From: Clostridia bacterium
Lineage (GTDB): Bacteria; Bacillota; Clostridia; RGIG6154
Assembly (NCBI GenBank): GCA_017622395.1
Contig: JAGARF010000001.1
Span: forward strand, 1-8,187
Direction of reading: 5' to 3'
Length of the DNA: 8,187 nucleotides
Below are positions 7,741 through 8,187 of the stretch, piece after piece. Positions within the stretch are counted from its first letter, which is position 1; each line of letters starts with the position of its first letter. The notes under the pieces are model-generated. The model made no database searches. It was not told the origin of the DNA and saw nothing but the letters and a program-made list of their open reading frames with translations. The position numbers and the translations under genes are program-made.

Positions 7741-7769
7741 AGAACAGGAATTGTTTCCTGTTCTTTTTA
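7736..7769 (-). terminator. Rho-independent terminator of the leucine-rich-repeat gene
   Basis: Two perfect 15-base arms (7736-7750 and 7755-7769) surround a TTGT loop. The stem has a CAGGAA/TTCCTG core flanked by A and T runs. In minus-strand RNA it begins 3 nt after the stop codon at 7773-7775 and ends in UUCUUUUU, the usual intrinsic terminator form. The plus strand also has a T-rich tail, so the hairpin could work in both directions. It separates the upstream gene from the operon promoter. Confidence 0.88.
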
Positions 7770-7772
7770 GTT

Positions 7773-8187
7773 TTATCTTTGTATAACATAAGGTTCACAA
7801 AGGGACATAATGCTTGATATGTCTTTCCATATAAAGAATTTAACAGTATAGGCATCTGCAAAATTAGTAATTGGAGATTCAAATGTGTTTCTGCCCGTCT
7901 TGATCTCAACAGGAACATATTTAACCTCAAGCACTTCCTTGTTTTTTCCATATGTTGCACCAACTAAAATCGCATCAGTTTCTTCTAAACTTGAGATTGT
8001 AATTGTTTGTTTCTTATCGTTATACTTCACCTTTGTGTTTGTTGTGGGTGTTCCGCCGAAAATCACATTTCCGCCTGGCAGTCCTGTATCGTTTCCGCCA
8101 AACTGTATAAGATCCCAATCAAGATTGCTTCCTGAATATCTTATATCTGTAAGAGCATGGCATCCATCAAATGCAGATGCACCGATA
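7773..8187 (-). CDS. BspA-like leucine-rich-repeat protein, C-terminal part only (5' end beyond window)
   Basis: The frame is open from the right edge for 138 codons to TAA. It opens with IGASAFDGCHALTDIRYSG followed by a NLDWDLIQFGGN stretch (8067-8186). This matches the last repeat of LRR_5/BspA-type proteins, whose pattern is I...AF..C..L..VYY.G....W..I. A beta-rich tail of about 95 residues follows, containing ILVGATYGKNKEVLEVKY and ending in YTVKFFIWKDISSIMSLCEPYVIQ. Such K.F.W.....M.PL.E tails occur at the end of secreted clostridial proteins. Family members are usually exported and bind host or other surfaces; the signal peptide would lie outside the window, so export is inferred. A GTG at 8066 is an internal valine codon, not a start. 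The gene is followed by its own terminator and is probably unrelated in function to the operon. Confidence 0.75.
   Translation of the reverse strand, partial: IGASAFDGCHALTDIRYSGSNLDWDLIQFGGNDTGLPGGNVIFGGTPTTNTKVKYNDKKQTITISSLEETDAILVGATYGKNKEVLEVKYVPVEIKTGRNTFESPITNFADAYTVKFFIWKDISSIMSLCEPYVIQR

Noticed and set aside
7702..7769. CRISPR repeats or insertion-sequence ends
   Set aside because: There is no repeat-spacer periodicity, no transposase frame and no flanking target duplication; the repeats are simple hairpins.
7658..7963. Minus-strand open frame running through the terminator and promoter
   Set aside because: It overlaps the leucine-rich-repeat gene out of phase and crosses both the hairpin terminator and the operon promoter, and its low-complexity product resembles nothing known.
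7773..8066. A short 97-residue gene starting at GTG 8066
   Set aside because: The frame stays open to the window edge and encodes a clear leucine-rich repeat upstream, so the GTG is an internal valine.

Overview
The window is AT-rich bacterial DNA with very tight gene packing, strong AGGAG-type ribosome binding sites, GTG starts and a textbook vegetative promoter. The folate-dependent tRNA methyltransferase TrmFO directly downstream of topA and dprA is a Firmicutes arrangement (Bacillus has dprA-topA-trmFO). The BspA-like repeat protein at the right edge is common in gut Clostridia. I infer an anaerobic, gut-type clostridial genome; the genus cannot be read from the sequence.

All genes lie on the minus strand, so transcription runs from high to low coordinates. 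At the right edge (7773-8187) is the C-terminal end of a probably secreted leucine-rich-repeat protein, followed by a strong hairpin terminator (7736-7769). Positions 7625-7735 hold an almost perfect 39-bp AT-rich palindrome, a consensus-like promoter (7665-7693) with an inverted repeat across its -10 box, and a short leader.

From there to the left edge runs one unbroken operon of six genes: a TrmH/RlmB-type 2'-O-ribose RNA methyltransferase, dprA, topA, trmFO, typA (bipA) and trmB. The last is cut by the window edge about ten codons before its expected end. Junctions are overlaps of 8, 4, 7 and 4 bp, with a 3-bp gap between dprA and topA. No internal promoter or terminator is apparent.

The operon groups stable-RNA modification (ribose methylation, m5U54 and m7G46 of tRNA), a ribosome-associated GTPase, and DNA handling (DprA, topoisomerase I). 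This is core housekeeping content. I see no defence system, mobile element, CRISPR array, RNA gene or clearly new system. The points most worth a second look are the overlapping palindromes around the operon promoter, the divergent DprA, and the two GTG starts set by their ribosome binding sites.
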